A stretch of DNA of 7,118 nt from an uncultured bacterium (GTDB taxonomy: Bacteria; Chloroflexota; Anaerolineae; JACIWP01): contig CAIQJD010000852.1 of NCBI GenBank assembly GCA_903872005.1, forward strand, positions 1 to 7,118, read 5' to 3'. The notes under the pieces were generated by a model. The model had not been told where the DNA came from. It saw only the letters and a program-made list of their open reading frames with translations, and did no database searches. This document shows positions 5,847 to 7,118 of this stretch, one piece after another; the first letter of the stretch is position 1, and every line of letters starts with the position of its first letter. The position numbers were made by a program, and so were the translations under genes.

Positions 5847-6614
5847 GTGCCGGCCTATCGGCGGCTGCCGGCCGCAGCCGGCGAGGCCATGCCGGCGCAT
5901 CGGCCGACGTACCCGACGCTGCCGGCCTACTATCGCGACGCCGAATTCCAGATCATCACCTTCCACTGCGAGCCGGCCATCGTCCAGGAGCATCTGCCGG
6001 CGCCGCTGGAAGCCGACCCGGAAGGGATGGCGGCGGCCTTCTCGCTGCGCGCGCCGGCCTGTTCGGCGTATGGGCCGTACAACGAAGTGGGCATCCGGCT
6101 GCGCTGCTCGCTGCGCGGCGTGGTGGGCTTCTATAGCTCGCACCAGTACAATGACAACATGGCGGCCATCTGCGCCGGCCGCGAGCGCTGGGGCGGCCCG
6201 AAGGAATACGCTGCCGTGCAGATCGAGCGGCGCGGCAATATCATCTGCGCCCGGGCCGTGAAGGAAGGTGCGCCGATCCTGACGCTGACTTCCACCATCG
6301 AACGGCCGGCGTCGGCGCACGAGATGATCCCAATGACGCCGAGCTACCGGCTCAAGCTGATCCCGCGCGCCGACGGCCCCGGCGCGGCGATCAAGCAGAT
6401 CATCACGTATGCCGGCGCGGACGCAGAATGTACGGCGCTCTTCGCCGGCGCGGGGCAGGTAGCGCTGGGCCGGTCGGCCAACAGCGACCTGGCGGCGCTG
6501 CGCCCCGGCGCCGTTCTGGGGGCGTTCTATCAGGTCTTATCGCTGACCGAGGGCTACGGCGAAGTCGTGTACGACTATCTGAAGCAGGCACGCGCGGACG
6601 CGCCGGAGGAATGA
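5847..6614 (+). CDS. Acetoacetate decarboxylase (ADC) family protein, copy 2
   Basis: This 255-residue paralogue lines up with copy 1 without any gap over residues 1-246, with about 134 identities (54%, hand count). It keeps the core AICAGRERWGGPKEYA (107-122) with the expected Schiff-base K119 and again Glu at the following position, plus CSAYGPYNE (72-80), RLKLIPRADGPGA (168-180), SANSD (210-214) and VYDYLK (241-246). The start is GTG, chosen because of the ribosome site at 5833-5839 and the N-terminal match MPAYRRL to MKAYRRL in copy 1; starting at the ATG at 5889 would lose 14 aligned residues. Differences gather in the segments that usually line the pocket (61-70 and 81-100), so the two may differ in substrate or form a mixed oligomer (inference). 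The next gene starts seven bases after the stop. Confidence 0.9.
   Translation: MPAYRRLPAAAGEAMPAHRPTYPTLPAYYRDAEFQIITFHCEPAIVQEHLPAPLEADPEGMAAAFSLRAPACSAYGPYNEVGIRLRCSLRGVVGFYSSHQYNDNMAAICAGRERWGGPKEYAAVQIERRGNIICARAVKEGAPILTLTSTIERPASAHEMIPMTPSYRLKLIPRADGPGAAIKQIITYAGADAECTALFAGAGQVALGRSANSDLAALRPGAVLGAFYQVLSLTEGYGEVVYDYLKQARADAPEE
6348..6388 (+). repeat. 41-bp stretch identical to 5599-5639
   Basis: Second member of the identical pair inside the tandem ADC-like genes. Identity ends at both sides: base 6347 is c where copy 1 has a, and base 6389 is g where copy 1 has c. Confidence 0.85.
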
Positions 6615-6617
6615 GGA
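6605..6617 (+). promoter_or_regulatory. Ribosome binding site of the enolase-superfamily gene
   Basis: GGAGGA (6605-6610) lies 11 bases before the ATG at 6622, and a second weaker GAGGA (6613-6617) is only four bases away. Both overlap the end of ADC-like copy 2, pointing to coupled translation. Confidence 0.6.
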
Positions 6618-6621
6618 CGAC

Positions 6622-7118
6622 ATGAAGCTGGAACGGATCGAGCTATTCCTGGTCAAGCTCCCTTTCAAGGAGCCATTTCGCACCAGTTTTGGCGACACGC
6701 TGCACCAGGAGAGCCTGGTCGTGAAGGCCCAGAGCGCCGGCCTGGCCGGCTGGGGCGAAGCCGACCCGCTCTGGTTCCCCATCTATAGCTCCGAGATGGC
6801 CGGGGCAGCCTTCATGGTGCTGGAGCGCGTCCTCTTGCCGGCCGTCGTCGGTAAGGACTTCGCCTCGGCCGAGGAGCTGCTGGCGGCGCTGGCCTTCGCG
6901 CGCGGCAATCAGTTCGCCAAGTCGGCCATCGAGTGCGCCTTCTGGGACTTGTTAGCCAAGTCCCAGGGCCGGCCGTTGGCCGCGCTGTTGGGCGGAACGC
7001 GAGCGCGGCCGGTCGCCGGCGTCAGCATCGGCATCCAGGAATCGACGCGGAAGCTCATCGCCGAAATCGAGCGCTTCCTGACGCACGGCTACCAGCGCAT
7101 CAAGATCAAGATCAAGCC
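6622..7118 (+). CDS. Enolase-superfamily enzyme, OSBS (MenC) / N-succinylamino acid racemase type, 3' end cut by window edge
   Basis: Reading from the ATG at 6622 gives 165 complete codons with no stop. The capping domain shows the OSBS/NSAR subgroup features: MKLERIELFLVKLPFKEPF (1-19), the 20s loop TSFGDT (21-26), GWGEA (43-47) and YSSEM (55-59). These are followed by the helix AKSAIECAFWDLLAK (99-113) and LLGG (121-124). The barrel begins with VSIGIQES (134-141), and the last visible segment GYQRIKIKIK (156-165) contains the K161-x-K163 motif, whose second Lys is the catalytic base in this subgroup. The metal-ligand Asp/Glu/Glu and second catalytic Lys lie beyond the window. Family activities are o-succinylbenzoate synthesis for menaquinone, racemisation of N-acylamino acids, and dipeptide or muconate-type reactions. 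No men genes are nearby, so MenC is not favoured by context. It starts seven bases after ADC-like copy 2 and is probably cotranscribed. Confidence 0.9.
   Translation, partial: MKLERIELFLVKLPFKEPFRTSFGDTLHQESLVVKAQSAGLAGWGEADPLWFPIYSSEMAGAAFMVLERVLLPAVVGKDFASAEELLAALAFARGNQFAKSAIECAFWDLLAKSQGRPLAALLGGTRARPVAGVSIGIQESTRKLIAEIERFLTHGYQRIKIKIK

Noticed and set aside
6622..7118. Menaquinone menC as a firm name
   Set aside because: The N-terminal part fits OSBS and NSAR equally, active-site residues beyond the window are missing, and no men neighbours are seen.

Overview
The window is a GC-rich (roughly 65%), densely packed bacterial segment. Nine genes all read on the + strand, with gaps from a 4-base overlap to 59 bases. 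There are no RNA genes, CRISPR arrays, transposases or convincing terminators. The composition, the mix of catabolic families (ROK kinase, NanE, URO-D-like protein, enolase-superfamily enzyme, acetoacetate-decarboxylase-like pair) and a stand-alone four-helix-bundle (23S-IVP) gene resemble Chloroflexota-type genomes such as Anaerolineae or Caldilineae. That placement is an inference from style, not from a marker gene.

Layout. (1) 2-718: 3' part of a fumarylacetoacetate-hydrolase-family gene cut by the window edge. (2) 741-1421: NanE-type N-acetylmannosamine-6-phosphate 2-epimerase. (3) 1428-2429: ROK-family sugar kinase, probably the ManNAc kinase partner of NanE. (4) 2433-3482: protein with one good GNAT acetyltransferase domain and a second, degenerate GNAT-like half. 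(5) 3507-4634: URO-D/MtaA-like protein. (6) 4694-5101: four-helix-bundle protein flanked on both sides by degenerate 7-bp tandem repeats. (7, 8) 5098-5844 and 5847-6614: tandem pair of acetoacetate-decarboxylase-like proteins, about 54% identical without gaps. (9) 6622-end: N-terminal 165 residues of an enolase-superfamily enzyme of the OSBS/N-succinylamino-acid-racemase type.

How they may work together. The spacing suggests one transcription unit or a few closely coupled ones. NanE plus a ROK kinase is the classic ManNAc to ManNAc-6-P to GlcNAc-6-P segment of sialic acid/amino-sugar catabolism. The other enzymes (FAH-like, ADC-like pair, enolase-superfamily, URO-D-like) act on keto acids, enol(ate)s or C1/corrinoid chemistry in their families, and together they do not match any pathway I can name. 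The cluster is therefore best read as a carbohydrate/keto-acid catabolic operon of unknown substrate.

Most unusual elements: the heptad-repeat-flanked four-helix-bundle gene, which looks like an insertion into the operon; the tandem ADC-like genes, in which the second lysine of the usual PKK motif is Glu in both; a 41-bp perfectly identical stretch shared by those paralogues; and strong over-representation of the palindrome GCCGGC in all reading frames.
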